DNA of 28,244 bases from a virus. Position numbers and translations under genes: made by a program. The stretch spans positions 1 through 28,244 of IMG/VR virus record IMGVR_UViG_3300019880_000041; one strand, given 5' to 3'. The stretch's first letter is position 1, and every line of letters starts with the position of its first letter. Shown piece after piece: positions 5,539 to 15,028 of the stretch. The notes under the pieces were generated by a model, which did not search any database, had not been told where the DNA came from, and saw only the letters and a list, made by a program, of their open reading frames with translations.

Positions 5539-6704
5539 TATCTTATTCGCTCAATTGAATGACTGGACATTTGGCCTGTTTTGCAAATCATATCCCATTT
5601 CATTTCAACGTATAGGAAATTATTAAACCCTTCATCGGGCGTACTGTAAATCCATCTATATACATCTCTGTTTTGACTTATCGGCCAAGGAAAAGTTCCA
5701 GCGGTTAGTTTTCCAAATACACGCGAAGCTGCCTGTCCTTCCGAAACAGCCCTTGCGATCATATGTTTCTTATCAGGAATAGAACTGGTACGAATAGTTA
5801 AAGTTTTAGGATGCCAGTTCTTTAACGAAACAGGGTCTTTTGGGTTATTGTTTTTCCATAAGTACGACATTCTTATGTTGTTAGTTTTACGAGCATCTTC
5901 AACAATAACCAAGACTTGATTATAAACCTTTGAAATATCAGGACGTTCCTGAATTGGAATCATTGTGATAGAAGAACCAGACGTTGTATCGAATAGAAAG
6001 GTTTCTTTAACTTTGGTATAGTCTGGAATCTTGGAAGAATGCATTACTCCAACTTCATCGAACCATGCAGGAAAATAGCTAATCGATGCAAGTAACTTAT
6101 TGATTGCTGACAGTCTAGTTTCACCAGCATCAAATGACCTACTAGCAGGAAGAATTGCATCCGACGGTTGAATGTTTGTAAATATAGGAGTTCGACCGCC
6201 ATAACCCTGAGCGATGGCCTTAACAGCGCCTACATAGTTAACATTCTTTCTAACCGTATAGGAAGATATAAATGTAGCGTCTGTTAATAACTGGCCGAAG
6301 TCGGGAGTTGTCAACATATTCCATGTATAACCGGGATATATGTCTTGATCGAATGGCGTCAATGTAAATCTTCCCAATTGCCATTCAACCCATCCGCCAT
6401 CAGGAGAACGTAATTGATAACGAACTCCAATGATATCAGAGAGAAAATTTATCTCTTTGAGTGGAGCGTCGCCGCGCAACGTCATTGTTAGTGACCGTTG
6501 AATAGCAGAAGTTGAATCATGCGTTATTCTAGGGGAAGTATTTTCAAAGTCTACATAAGGCGAAAAGTCAGTTTTATTTTTTAATGTAGCATCATACTGG
6601 TCGAAGAACCATCGCTCCTGACCTTGTTGATCCAGCAACATATCAGTAACAGCTTTGGCGTCATACGAAGTTCCTAATGTAGAAACCCTTGCAAGTTTTT
6701 GCAT
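5538..6704 (-). CDS. minor tail protein, baseplate hub-like
   Basis: The protein has 388 aa with no membrane segment or Cys-rich motif. Residues 50-150 are beta-rich (VDFENTSPRITHDSTSAIQR, SLTMTLRGDAPLKEINFLSD, then VRYQLRSPDGGWVEWQLGRF), followed by a helical insertion (AVKAIAQGYGG, ETRLSAINKLLASISYFPAWFD) and further strands. Repeated beta sheets split by a segment giving 'position, local frame' language is typical of the gp27/Tal-type hub of siphophage tail tips. Its place after the tape measure and the large tail protein supports this. It is overlapped on both sides by TAATG junctions. Exact family name not assigned. Confidence 0.65.
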   Translation of the reverse strand: MQKLARVSTLGTSYDAKAVTDMLLDQQGQERWFFDQYDATLKNKTDFSPYVDFENTSPRITHDSTSAIQRSLTMTLRGDAPLKEINFLSDIIGVRYQLRSPDGGWVEWQLGRFTLTPFDQDIYPGYTWNMLTTPDFGQLLTDATFISSYTVRKNVNYVGAVKAIAQGYGGRTPIFTNIQPSDAILPASRSFDAGETRLSAINKLLASISYFPAWFDEVGVMHSSKIPDYTKVKETFLFDTTSGSSITMIPIQERPDISKVYNQVLVIVEDARKTNNIRMSYLWKNNNPKDPVSLKNWHPKTLTIRTSSIPDKKHMIARAVSEGQAASRVFGKLTAGTFPWPISQNRDVYRWIYSTPDEGFNNFLYVEMKWDMICKTGQMSSHSIERIR

Positions 6705-9700
6705 TAGCCACCTACAAATACAAACTGCGTTTCAACTAGGTTAATTTTATCAGCATAGTAAAGATCAATATCTCTTGTTTGGGTTGGCATGAGGGCGCAG
6801 TAAATAACCGTTCCAAGTGTATCTCTGTAGACGATTATCTTTCCGGTCATTGCCTCTACCATTAAAGTATCCAGTAATACGATTTGAGAGTTAAGAGGAA
6901 TTACATCAATCGCAATGTTGCGATAATTAAACACTCCATACCTAACACTTGGAGCGGTATTTCCAAACATAACAGTAGCGGTTGAATCGACATTTCTTGT
7001 GTACTTAACTGGTGGCATGTTTGGAATTGGAACTCTGAATGTTGGCCCTTCAGTAAGTATGTGAAGCATCGCAGTCCAACCACCTAAATCTTGATGGTAG
7101 TCAGGACTGATTGTTCCGGTTCCAACTAAGTTAATTGCACTTTCAGTATCTTCACTTCCAGCAAGGGACGATACTCCAACGTCGATCTTTACACCTACTG
7201 GAATTGAATCCATCAATTCAAATACTTGGGGAGTTGCAATTAATGCAGCGATAGATTGCTTGGCAACTAACCAAACAGAACTTCCATTCTTTCTCCACCA
7301 CAATCTATTTGTAATGGGTGGAATGCCTGTGTTTGGATTTGTCCAATGCGCCGTAACTGAACCATTTACATTATCAACGGTCAAACTTAATGTAGTAGAG
7401 TTATCTGGCGCAGTATTAGTAGGGGTAAATGCTACAGGGATTGTACTTGTATTTGTTGATCCCGGCATTGGAACGTCGGTACTTGTAACGGTGATATTAA
7501 GGGATGCCGCTAAAGTCGAAGCAAGAAGTGGATACAACTTAGGGGCATAGAAGTTATCCTGACCAGCTACTATTCCTGAATCCGCAACAATTACAGCAGC
7601 ATTATTTAATACCTGAACTTCCCAAGAAGCTTCAGCGCCACCGCCAACTCCTGATAGATAATCAAAAGTTACAACAGGCTGACAAGAGTTTGACGCACCG
7701 CTTGGACTTGGATTTCCAATAGTCGGCGGTTGTCCAACTTTAACAGTAGTAGTTGATATGGGACTTGGATCGCCGTCAATATTAACCATTTGACAAGTGA
7801 TTGTTAATTCATCACCGTCATTGATATCGCCAATAAATAACGTACCAGTCGCAAGACCGTTTAGTGTTCCGTCAATTCCTCCAAAGGGAATAGTAACGTC
7901 CTGAGTTCCATCCTGATTATTGTTAAGTCCAGAACCAGTTGAAAGGTTTCCGACAATTAATGCAGTTCCTAATGGAGCAATAGAACTAGACCACGCTCTA
8001 ACATCACTTGGAACAGAGGCAGGATTAACCGATGCTTCAATTACCACATCCGTTGGAGCGGCGGCAACTGTTTGTCCACCAACTAAACATACAAATGGTG
8101 AACGTGTGCTTGTTCCACCTACAGGGATAATGCCATGATTTACTGCCATATGACGAGTTTGTGAACTTGCACCAGTAGTTCCATCTTGAACGTTGTTTGC
8201 ATTATTCTGAACATCAGATAATGTTGCTGTATTTGCAGCAGATAATACCCAACGAGACATTGAAATTACCAATTCTCCCGGCAAGGAATCCGGTGCGGGA
8301 GCGGCGGCAATCATTGACGACGAAGTTCCAGATTGTTTTACTGTTCCTATTTGATCTGTTGGTAGCGTTGTGTTGCCACCAGAAAATTCTAATAGCTGCG
8401 CAATCATTACTGAGTTACCACTTGCACTAGCAAATGCAGGGGCGGGATCAGATACAAGACTATTTGGCTTCATCCAGATCGTTAATTCTTCATCACCGTT
8501 TGGAAGGTCTGCAATTTTTGACCAACCAGTTGCAGTACCGGGATTACTTTGAGTAATTGGTGAAGGCGCACCTGTTCCAGATGTATAAGTTATGTAAGCT
8601 TGTAAGTGTCCACAAACATACGGGCCAGCACAAGTTCCAAATCCCGAAACAGAACCGGGAGCAGAAACATTAGTTTTGTAATCAAAAGTTCCAGAAGCAG
8701 CAACGCCCCATTCTGCATCATGCGCCTTGTCACGCCAGAATCCAATACGAATAGTTACACCTGCCGCAATAACAACACTTGGCATTGAGATGCTTCTTAA
8801 TGCTCGTCCAACACCAGCAGAGAATTGAGCAGACGATGCAATTAACGCGCCAGTTGCTCTATTCCAAATACAGAGTTTCGCGTTAACTGCGGCGGTATGA
8901 CCACCAAAATAACAAGAAATCTTTGTAACCGTAGCTCCACCAGCAGGGATTGTGAATAGCGCATCGGTGAATACTTCGTTATCACTATTGACTCCTGAGA
9001 AGTCAAAAGAAGAAGTTGCGGCGGAAGTTTCACCTAAAGTTAAATTAGGAGTTCCTGCGGTATGATCGCTTCCACTAACAAGAGCAAATAATTGATGACC
9101 TACTACAGTTGGAATGGGCCACGTTGGAGCGACAGCAGCATTAGTTCCAGTTAATATCGTTCCAGCCTGAACCAATGCCCATGTAGTCGCAGCTTTAAAT
9201 GATGCAACGATCATTGCAGAAGCACCTGAAACCAATGCACCTGCCGTAGTAATTGTTTCGGTTATTTTATCAGCAAGGTTTGATATTGCCAATAAGTCAT
9301 AGTCTGGAAGCGTTAATCCGCCACCCATCAACCACGATGGAGTTGGTAATGTTTGTGCAGAACTTGTCCATGCAGAAGGAGCTAATATTCCAGAAACACT
9401 ATTGTAATAAACGGTACTAACAGCGCCGGATGCTAAGTTAGTAGCAGAACCACCCATGTAGTAAATAGTGTTATTCTGTAATGCAATTAACGTACCGCCA
9501 GTTCTAACGGCGGGTAACGCTTGTTTCGCAGCGAATACACCGGACATTACTCCGGTAAAAATATTTACCTGTTCTGCATCAACAACCGCTGAAGCAGCAG
9601 AAGCACTTCCACCAATAAGAAGTATCCATCCCTGCGAGTTATTAACTACAACTATTCCAGCAGTTAAGTTATCTCTTGCAAATGTCGGGTTAACGGTCGC

Positions 9701-10420
9701 AGAAATGGCCGCAGTTATAGCTCCATCAGTAACATTTATCTGAACAGTTTTACAGTTTGGACTCTTCCAAATAACCAAGAAACCTGTACTTGAATTACCG
9801 TCCCAAAATCCGGTAAGTCCCGCATTCTGCCAGTTTGCATCTGATTGAGTAACAATTCCACCGGGAACCAAAACCCAAGTTCCAACAGTTCCGTCCTCGT
9901 TTATCTCTGCCATATACAAACCTGCGGCAGCAGAAATATATGAAGTATTTGAAGCAGTACAATAAAGACGACCAGCCACTTCCGTCATTGCATAAACAGT
10001 CGGAGAGATACCGGGAGTTGCAATAGGAAGTGGATTCTCGTATCGCCACGTTCCAACGGCGGGTGATCCAACAGGAGAGGACATTAACTGTCCATCTGAC
10101 GGCATGAAATAAAGTCGCTCGTTATAGTTAACTACACTATTTCCACCACACGCTCTCTTTTGGGCGGGTAGTTGATTAACGGCAGGAACGCCACCTACCC
10201 AACCTAAATCCCAAGTTAATTGCGGGGAGGAAGGGAGTCCACCAATTGCAGTTCTTTCTGCATACATTCGCAACAGAGACAGTGGATTAGTAGTACCGTC
10301 TGGATTACTTTGTCTTGCTCCAAATATAATCGAATCATCAGTAACGTTTCCACCATGAAAGTTCGTTAGTTGACCCGGTGTACCTGGAAGTGTAAATGCG
10401 GGACTATTCGGCGCAGTCAC
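6704..10420 (-). CDS. large multidomain tail protein with propeller-like and Fn3-like parts
   Basis: The protein has 1238 aa and is Ser/Thr/Ala/Gly-rich and beta-rich. The N-terminal ~400 residues contain repeated motifs such as NERLYFMPSDGQL, AGRLYCTASNTSY, and NNTIYYMGGSAT, which resemble a kelch/propeller fold. The middle (~430-840) holds jelly-roll-like segments (FTIPAGGATVTKISCYFGGH). The part from ~990 to 1090 looks like Fn3 modules (DNVNGSVTAHWTNPNTGIPP). The last ~120 residues (GGWTAMLHIL ... GKIIVYRDTLGTVIYCALM) resemble the Dit-like end of minor tail proteins in some actinophages. It starts at GTG overlapping the tape-measure TAG (TAGTG). A tail-tip scaffold fused to a receptor- or sugar-binding body is the best reading. 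It may also be a target of the phage glycosyltransferases. Confidence 0.65.
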   Translation of the reverse strand: MTAPNSPAFTLPGTPGQLTNFHGGNVTDDSIIFGARQSNPDGTTNPLSLLRMYAERTAIGGLPSSPQLTWDLGWVGGVPAVNQLPAQKRACGGNSVVNYNERLYFMPSDGQLMSSPVGSPAVGTWRYENPLPIATPGISPTVYAMTEVAGRLYCTASNTSYISAAAGLYMAEINEDGTVGTWVLVPGGIVTQSDANWQNAGLTGFWDGNSSTGFLVIWKSPNCKTVQINVTDGAITAAISATVNPTFARDNLTAGIVVVNNSQGWILLIGGSASAASAVVDAEQVNIFTGVMSGVFAAKQALPAVRTGGTLIALQNNTIYYMGGSATNLASGAVSTVYYNSVSGILAPSAWTSSAQTLPTPSWLMGGGLTLPDYDLLAISNLADKITETITTAGALVSGASAMIVASFKAATTWALVQAGTILTGTNAAVAPTWPIPTVVGHQLFALVSGSDHTAGTPNLTLGETSAATSSFDFSGVNSDNEVFTDALFTIPAGGATVTKISCYFGGHTAAVNAKLCIWNRATGALIASSAQFSAGVGRALRSISMPSVVIAAGVTIRIGFWRDKAHDAEWGVAASGTFDYKTNVSAPGSVSGFGTCAGPYVCGHLQAYITYTSGTGAPSPITQSNPGTATGWSKIADLPNGDEELTIWMKPNSLVSDPAPAFASASGNSVMIAQLLEFSGGNTTLPTDQIGTVKQSGTSSSMIAAAPAPDSLPGELVISMSRWVLSAANTATLSDVQNNANNVQDGTTGASSQTRHMAVNHGIIPVGGTSTRSPFVCLVGGQTVAAAPTDVVIEASVNPASVPSDVRAWSSSIAPLGTALIVGNLSTGSGLNNNQDGTQDVTIPFGGIDGTLNGLATGTLFIGDINDGDELTITCQMVNIDGDPSPISTTTVKVGQPPTIGNPSPSGASNSCQPVVTFDYLSGVGGGAEASWEVQVLNNAAVIVADSGIVAGQDNFYAPKLYPLLASTLAASLNITVTSTDVPMPGSTNTSTIPVAFTPTNTAPDNSTTLSLTVDNVNGSVTAHWTNPNTGIPPITNRLWWRKNGSSVWLVAKQSIAALIATPQVFELMDSIPVGVKIDVGVSSLAGSEDTESAINLVGTGTISPDYHQDLGGWTAMLHILTEGPTFRVPIPNMPPVKYTRNVDSTATVMFGNTAPSVRYGVFNYRNIAIDVIPLNSQIVLLDTLMVEAMTGKIIVYRDTLGTVIYCALMPTQTRDIDLYYADKINLVETQFVFVGG

Positions 10421-13400
10421 TATCCATTCCTTCTCTGTGCGGCAAATGCATTAATAGAAGATTCTTCATTTGCAATTTGCTGAAGTAACGAGGTTGCCTT
10501 CTCTAACAATTCTTCCATTCTCTTTGTACTAATAGGTTTAGTTGGCGCAACTTGATTAGCTGCGCTTCCGGCAGGAGTCGCGCTTGCAACTATAGCCTTG
10601 GAAACGCTACCTGTGCTTGTTCTTGGCCCGAGAAGGTTTGTAAGCATTCCAGAGATATTTCTTTGAAGTGTTGGAATTTCACTAAGAACACCCATCCAAA
10701 TACCTTGTGGGATTGGCTTACCAACTTCATCAGCCCACAATACCGAGGGAGACTTAGACTTATTTTTCTTCTTAGCAGCGGCAGCGGCATCTACCATTAA
10801 CTTATCAATGGCTGCAAACATTCCACCAACTGCACCTTTATTCAAAAGGCCATCAGCGATACCGTCAGTCATTGCTTGTCCAACATCATAGAATGTTCTG
10901 TATGCAGCTTTCTTTCTGTGAATACCAGCCTTAAGATCAGCGGCTTCCATCTTTTGTCCAGCGGTTTGCATATTAATGGAACCATCGTTTCCAATCTTGG
11001 AAGTCATATCCATAGTATTGTTGTAGACTTGCTGCCACATATTCTGATAAGTTCCGTCATACATTTTGGAGAAATCAGAAGCTGACTTTAATTGGTCTTT
11101 AGTTGTTCTATCTATAATCTTCGACATTGCATCACCAGTTGACTTTGCAACGCCGGGAATCTTCCAGAACTGTCCGGTCATGGTGTACCACGTAGTTAAA
11201 CCAAGACCAATTGCTAATGTGAATGCACCCTGAATTCCATCAGCAAATAACAAAATGGCGTCAAGCGCAATTCCAATTGCAACTGGAAGTCCTACTGCAA
11301 AGTCTGCAACTAACGTTGCAAATGCAGGACTTTTAATCCAAGCAACAATTGCCCTAGAGAAATCAGAAAATCCCTGAGTGGCGTTGTCCCATAGACCACC
11401 ATGTTCAGTAAGGGTATCTGCAAAATCTCCAAATGCAGTATCAAATAAAGGTTTAACTATTTTAAGACCACTTGAAATTATATCCCATATTGACTTTAGT
11501 GTATTCCAAAGTCTCGTTCCGGCAGGAACTACTCTTCTTTCCCAAAGATCAGAAAGTGATCCCCATATTGAATGAATGAAAAGAATGGCTCCTGTCAACA
11601 ATCCGGCAGCAACTACTAATCCTGCAAATACAAGTCCAACAACTCCCAATGCAGGAAGTCCAACCGCTCCAATTGCCAGTATCGCACCAGCAACCATTCC
11701 CAAGGCACCCAATACTAAAAGAGCAGTTCCAAATATTAACATTAGAGCAACTGCGCCGCCACCGATTCCAGCAGCTAAATCTTGATTATGTTCAATCCAA
11801 TCAGTAAAACCTTTAACGATTGGAGTCAAGAACCCAAGAATACTTACTAGCATAGGAATGAATGCATATCCCAATGCAAGACCCGCCGCATTTAAGGCTG
11901 AAGTAAAGTCCTTCCACATCTGAGCGGGGTCGTGATCTTGAATGAACTTAAAGTTCGTTCCAAGTAATTTAGCCTGTGCATTAACGGCAGCCGTTTTTGC
12001 AATCAAACGATCGTTTAGAGTGTTTATTTCTTCTGTTGTAAATCCTAATTTTCTAAGCTCTGCATTGGAGGCCCGAGTTCCAGTTTGAATATTTTCATAA
12101 AGCGTAATGATGGCCTTGCCCATCTTACCGCCACCAAATGCTTTATAAATAACTTCAGCTTGCCCTTCCGCATTTAAACCAGCGGCAGTCAAGTGTTTGT
12201 GTAAATCCTGCATTGCAATGATGATGCCGCCCGGTTTGCGAAGATCATCAGCTAATTGAGCGTGACGAATTCCTGCCTTCTCTAGTTTATTAGTCCAGTC
12301 CTGAGAAACAGAAGAAACCTGAGCGGTAGTTAATCCAAATTCCTTTAGAACTTTATCTGAAGCTCCGGTTGGAGCAGTCATTAAATAGATAGCCATTCGT
12401 AGTGAGTTCGCAGCCTGAGTTGCTGGAATTGCATAGTCAGTCATAGTGGCTAATGCACCACCGAAATCAGCAAGGCCAACATGAGAAGATTTAAGAGTTG
12501 CTAAAATACCAGTTCTTAAAGCGGCATTTAAATCTTCCATTGTCATCATGCCCTGACCGACAATGGCATCTAGTGCACCCATCGCACCGATTGGGCCACC
12601 AATAATAGTTGGAAATACCTGCATTACAGCAGCTAACGCTCTAGATGTTTGAATTAAATCAGAGTGACCAACAGCCGCACCCATTGCAGCAGCATGTAAA
12701 ATATCCAATGCGTGTGCAGCGGTTGTAGCGCCTGCACCTTGTGATTCAATTAAGTACATTGCATCGGCAAGTTTATTAGCAGAGAATCCGGTATCTCCTG
12801 CCATACTAAGAATGCCCTTTCTTAACAATTCCATTTGATCGACAGTCTTAGTGATTCCATTTTCTTTAACAGTTATGAATAATGGAACACGCGCCTGAGT
12901 ATGCAAGAGATATAACTTAGACTGAAAATCTCCTGCTTTTCCAGCAGCAAACAATAGCGCCGCAGCAACAATTCCACCACCAATTAAGAATGCAGCACCA
13001 AGACCCATTGCCATTGCGCTTGCTTGCTGAATCGATCCTGCAATAGCAACCACACCCGCCCTTGCAACGGCAACTTGTTCTATTAATGCCGCATTAACTG
13101 TATTAATAGCTGCGATTTGTGCAGCCGCACCCGCTTCCATCGTTGCGGTTTGTAGGGATTGCGCTCCCTCAATTTTACGAGAAGCTACTATCATTGCATC
13201 TGCTGATTGATTTGCAACTAAAGCTTCTTTTTCATAAGCAATTGCAATTTTATTGCTTGCTAATTCAGTTACAGTAGCTACTTCTGCAATTACAGCAGCA
13301 GACCTTGTATCGGCATTAGCAAGTAATAAAGCTTCAGATGCAGCAGTTTGCTCTGCAATTGCCCTCATTCCAAGAGCAGTAGCTAATCTATCATTAGCAG

Positions 13401-13935
13401 CAGCATTTAAATCTGCTCGATCAGATTCTAATGTATATGCGCGAGATGCAATTAATGCAAGATCGGATTCAGCCTGTGCCTGAAGATAGGCAGATTCTGC
13501 AACCTTTAAATGAGCAGCCTCTACTCGATTAAAAGCAATTGCCTGATCTTGCGCTGCCTCTATAATTAATTTATTTGATGCAGCAACAGTTTTGCCGTAT
13601 CGAAGCTCAGCTTCAATGACTCTATTTCTGGCAAGCATCCCATTAATCGATGCTCTATCAGTAACTAATTCAAGATTTCTTTGAGCGGCGGTAATGCCTT
13701 CGGTTGCAGCTATATTCCTAGCCGAAGATTCTTGAACTACAGTTGCGTACCTTTGATACGCAAGGCCGACAGCGTTTGCTGCCGCCTCACTTCTCCTATT
13801 CCAATCGACCATTACTTGTCCAGTTTCTCGGGATAAGCCACCGATCATTTTTAATGAACCGGAAACTTCACTTACTGCACCACGCAGGAAGTTATATCCC
13901 ATGAACCGGATTACAATAGTCTCTAGATTTTCCAA
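10420..13935 (-). CDS. tape measure protein
   Basis: At 1171 aa this is the typical long tail-length protein around which the tail tube assembles. Residues ~45-300 are an Ala-rich, nearly Cys-free coiled coil. A hydrophobic segment at ~305-331 is followed by a TP901-type core (ANKLADAMYLIESQG; SRALAAVMQV), then a large hydrophobic region ~722-790. Near the C-terminus, KSPSVLWADEVGKPIPQGIW is the SPS-x-x-x-G-x-x-x-x-x-G motif common in tape measures. Using the usual ~0.15 nm per residue, tail length would be near 175 nm. The start is TTG (13935), two bases after the TAA of the chaperone extension, and no strong ribosome binding site is visible, so coupling is likely. The stop is TAG. Confidence 0.93.
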   Translation of the reverse strand: MENLETIVIRFMGYNFLRGAVSEVSGSLKMIGGLSRETGQVMVDWNRRSEAAANAVGLAYQRYATVVQESSARNIAATEGITAAQRNLELVTDRASINGMLARNRVIEAELRYGKTVAASNKLIIEAAQDQAIAFNRVEAAHLKVAESAYLQAQAESDLALIASRAYTLESDRADLNAAANDRLATALGMRAIAEQTAASEALLLANADTRSAAVIAEVATVTELASNKIAIAYEKEALVANQSADAMIVASRKIEGAQSLQTATMEAGAAAQIAAINTVNAALIEQVAVARAGVVAIAGSIQQASAMAMGLGAAFLIGGGIVAAALLFAAGKAGDFQSKLYLLHTQARVPLFITVKENGITKTVDQMELLRKGILSMAGDTGFSANKLADAMYLIESQGAGATTAAHALDILHAAAMGAAVGHSDLIQTSRALAAVMQVFPTIIGGPIGAMGALDAIVGQGMMTMEDLNAALRTGILATLKSSHVGLADFGGALATMTDYAIPATQAANSLRMAIYLMTAPTGASDKVLKEFGLTTAQVSSVSQDWTNKLEKAGIRHAQLADDLRKPGGIIIAMQDLHKHLTAAGLNAEGQAEVIYKAFGGGKMGKAIITLYENIQTGTRASNAELRKLGFTTEEINTLNDRLIAKTAAVNAQAKLLGTNFKFIQDHDPAQMWKDFTSALNAAGLALGYAFIPMLVSILGFLTPIVKGFTDWIEHNQDLAAGIGGGAVALMLIFGTALLVLGALGMVAGAILAIGAVGLPALGVVGLVFAGLVVAAGLLTGAILFIHSIWGSLSDLWERRVVPAGTRLWNTLKSIWDIISSGLKIVKPLFDTAFGDFADTLTEHGGLWDNATQGFSDFSRAIVAWIKSPAFATLVADFAVGLPVAIGIALDAILLFADGIQGAFTLAIGLGLTTWYTMTGQFWKIPGVAKSTGDAMSKIIDRTTKDQLKSASDFSKMYDGTYQNMWQQVYNNTMDMTSKIGNDGSINMQTAGQKMEAADLKAGIHRKKAAYRTFYDVGQAMTDGIADGLLNKGAVGGMFAAIDKLMVDAAAAAKKKNKSKSPSVLWADEVGKPIPQGIWMGVLSEIPTLQRNISGMLTNLLGPRTSTGSVSKAIVASATPAGSAANQVAPTKPISTKRMEELLEKATSLLQQIANEESSINAFAAQRRNG

Positions 13936-13936
13936 T

Positions 13937-14173
13937 TTATCCGAAGGGTTTCTTCGCCTTACTCCTTTCTATTTCTTTATTTTCTTTTTCGATCTTGTAG
14001 TTACGGTATGCCAGAAGTAGTTTGAAGTCTCTTGGATTTCCTAAGTATTTCTGATAAACCTCCGATGGCATTTCATGTGCTTCATTTGCCCATTCAACTA
14101 TGAACTTTAAAAACGCCATGCCGGGATAAGCGGGAACTATCTTACCCCCGATTAATTTTTCCCCTTGGTCAGC
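13937..14173 (-). CDS. tail assembly chaperone C-terminal extension (T-type frame)
   Basis: The frame begins inside the upstream chaperone gene and reads ADQGEKLIGGKIVPAYPG then MAFLKFIVEWANEAHE...YLGNPRDFKLLLAYRNYKIEKE. This is typical of the T part of tail assembly chaperone GT pairs: hydrophobic helix, WANE, short acidic/aromatic spacer, basic end. It contains an ATG at 14119 that could give a 60-aa product, but that ATG has no ribosome binding site. The frame is open upstream as far as a TAA at 14225-14227 and lies +1 (or -2) relative to the chaperone gene. I therefore read it as produced by frameshifting, giving a fusion of about 233 aa. It sits immediately before the tape measure, as T does in many siphophages. 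Confidence 0.7.
   Translation of the reverse strand, partial: ADQGEKLIGGKIVPAYPGMAFLKFIVEWANEAHEMPSEVYQKYLGNPRDFKLLLAYRNYKIEKENKEIERSKAKKPFG
14122..14150 (-). other. hairpin downstream of the candidate frameshift site
   Basis: On the minus strand CGGGGGTAAG (complement of 14141-14150) can pair with CTTATCCCG (complement of 14122-14130) as two 4-bp blocks with a small internal bulge. It begins about 19 bases after the TGA. It could stimulate frameshifting, or be incidental. Confidence 0.35.
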
Positions 14174-14224
14174 TAAGTTGAAGAAACGTAGGAAGTGACT
14201 CTTCCTCTTCCTCCGAGTAACCGC
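14169..14224 (-). promoter_or_regulatory. candidate programmed frameshift window
   Basis: Between the TAA in the downstream frame (14225-14227) and the chaperone TGA (14171-14169), translation could move from the G-type to the T-type frame. Candidate shift codons are TTT-C (14184-14186; UUU to UUC) and CTT-A (14177-14175; CUU to UUA) two codons before the stop. CUU is the shift codon of bacterial prfB and of the yeast Ty1 heptamer CUU-AGG-C, which is close to the CUU-AGC-U here. A purine-rich SD-like run (GGAGGAAGAGGAAGAG) lies upstream. The direction (+1 or -2) cannot be settled by eye. Confidence 0.55.
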
Positions 14225-14639
14225 TTAACTTTGCGATTTCATTTACGATTGCAGTAATCTCTCCTGCAAGTTTTGACTCTAATTCACTTGGCATCATTGG
14301 CTGAAAACCCGGCCTTCCCCTATATGCCTTGTTAAGAGATTCACATGCCGTTAACGTGCGCAAGAGTTTAAGATCAACCCGCTTGCCCATACTAGGCTTG
14401 CCGGGATTAATCGGCTTCTCTGCACCCTTGCGAACTCTATCGGTTTCTGATTCCGTTAAAGCTGCAATTCTTAAACGACCAGCGCGAGTATTGACATAAC
14501 CAATAACTGCGCTATCGTCAGAAGTTAACCATTGTCTCGGGTCAATATCTTCAACAACTGCGACTTCCGCAACTCCATTGCCAGATATTTCTTCCGAATC
14601 TTCAACTTGACTAGCTAATGCTGGCTTCCGCGTGTCCAT
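14169..14639 (-). CDS. tail assembly chaperone (G-type)
   Basis: The protein has 156 aa; it is soluble, acidic at both ends with a central helical region (KRVDLKLLRTLTACESLNKAY) and an acidic C-terminal run EEEEES. Position just upstream of the tape measure and the frame relation to the next ORF fit the G partner of a G/GT tail chaperone pair, which binds the tape measure during tail assembly. The ATG at 14639 has an AAGGAG ribosome binding site and lies 29 bases before the end of the upstream gene. The gene ends in TGA, with CTT AGC TGA as its last three codons, a plausible shift region. Confidence 0.75.
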   Translation of the reverse strand: MDTRKPALASQVEDSEEISGNGVAEVAVVEDIDPRQWLTSDDSAVIGYVNTRAGRLRIAALTESETDRVRKGAEKPINPGKPSMGKRVDLKLLRTLTACESLNKAYRGRPGFQPMMPSELESKLAGEITAIVNEIAKLSGYSEEEEESLPTFLQLS

Positions 14640-15009
14640 TTAAGTTCTCCTTTATTTCCTGTTCTTCAACTAGATGATCGGTAATCCTGCGACCAACTAG
14701 GGTTCTTGTAGTTTCTACTTGCTCTGTAATTATGTCCATTACAATTATACGAATCGTGTCCCATTTTTCTGCTGGAACTCCAATTTTAATAATGTCAAGG
14801 ACTCGCTTTTGATAAGTCCAATGCAAACCATAAATAATTTGCTGAACCTCACTCTTTAACCCAAGAGGGGGAGAGCCACTTGTTAGAGAAACTCTAGTAG
14901 TTGACTCTCCCTTTTTGGCTTTCTTGGGTTTTGTTTCAGGTGGCTTTTGAATTTGCCTAGCCCTATTCATTTGATCGGGCGTAGGTGCCATGCCCTTAAA
15001 CGGTTCCAT
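14611..15009 (-). CDS. hypothetical protein between major tail protein and chaperone, 132 aa
   Basis: The N-terminus is basic and Pro/Lys-rich (KPPETKPKKAKKGE), followed by a helical body with QQIIYGLHWTYQKRVLDIIK and IRIIVMDIITEQVE, and an acidic C-terminus. There is no membrane segment or Cys. An AAGGAG site lies 12 bases before the ATG, which is rather far. The gene's last 29 bases overlap the chaperone gene. Position suggests a tail-assembly or minor tail role. I do not recognise the family. Confidence 0.6.
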   Translation of the reverse strand: MEPFKGMAPTPDQMNRARQIQKPPETKPKKAKKGESTTRVSLTSGSPPLGLKSEVQQIIYGLHWTYQKRVLDIIKIGVPAEKWDTIRIIVMDIITEQVETTRTLVGRRITDHLVEEQEIKENLNGHAEASIS

Positions 15010-15028
15010 AAATCTTTTAATCTCCTTG

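Noticed and set aside
14611-14639. A frameshift fusing the 132-aa gene to the chaperone gene.
   Set aside because: The chaperone ATG has its own AAGGAG site at proper spacing, so ordinary overlapping translation explains the junction.
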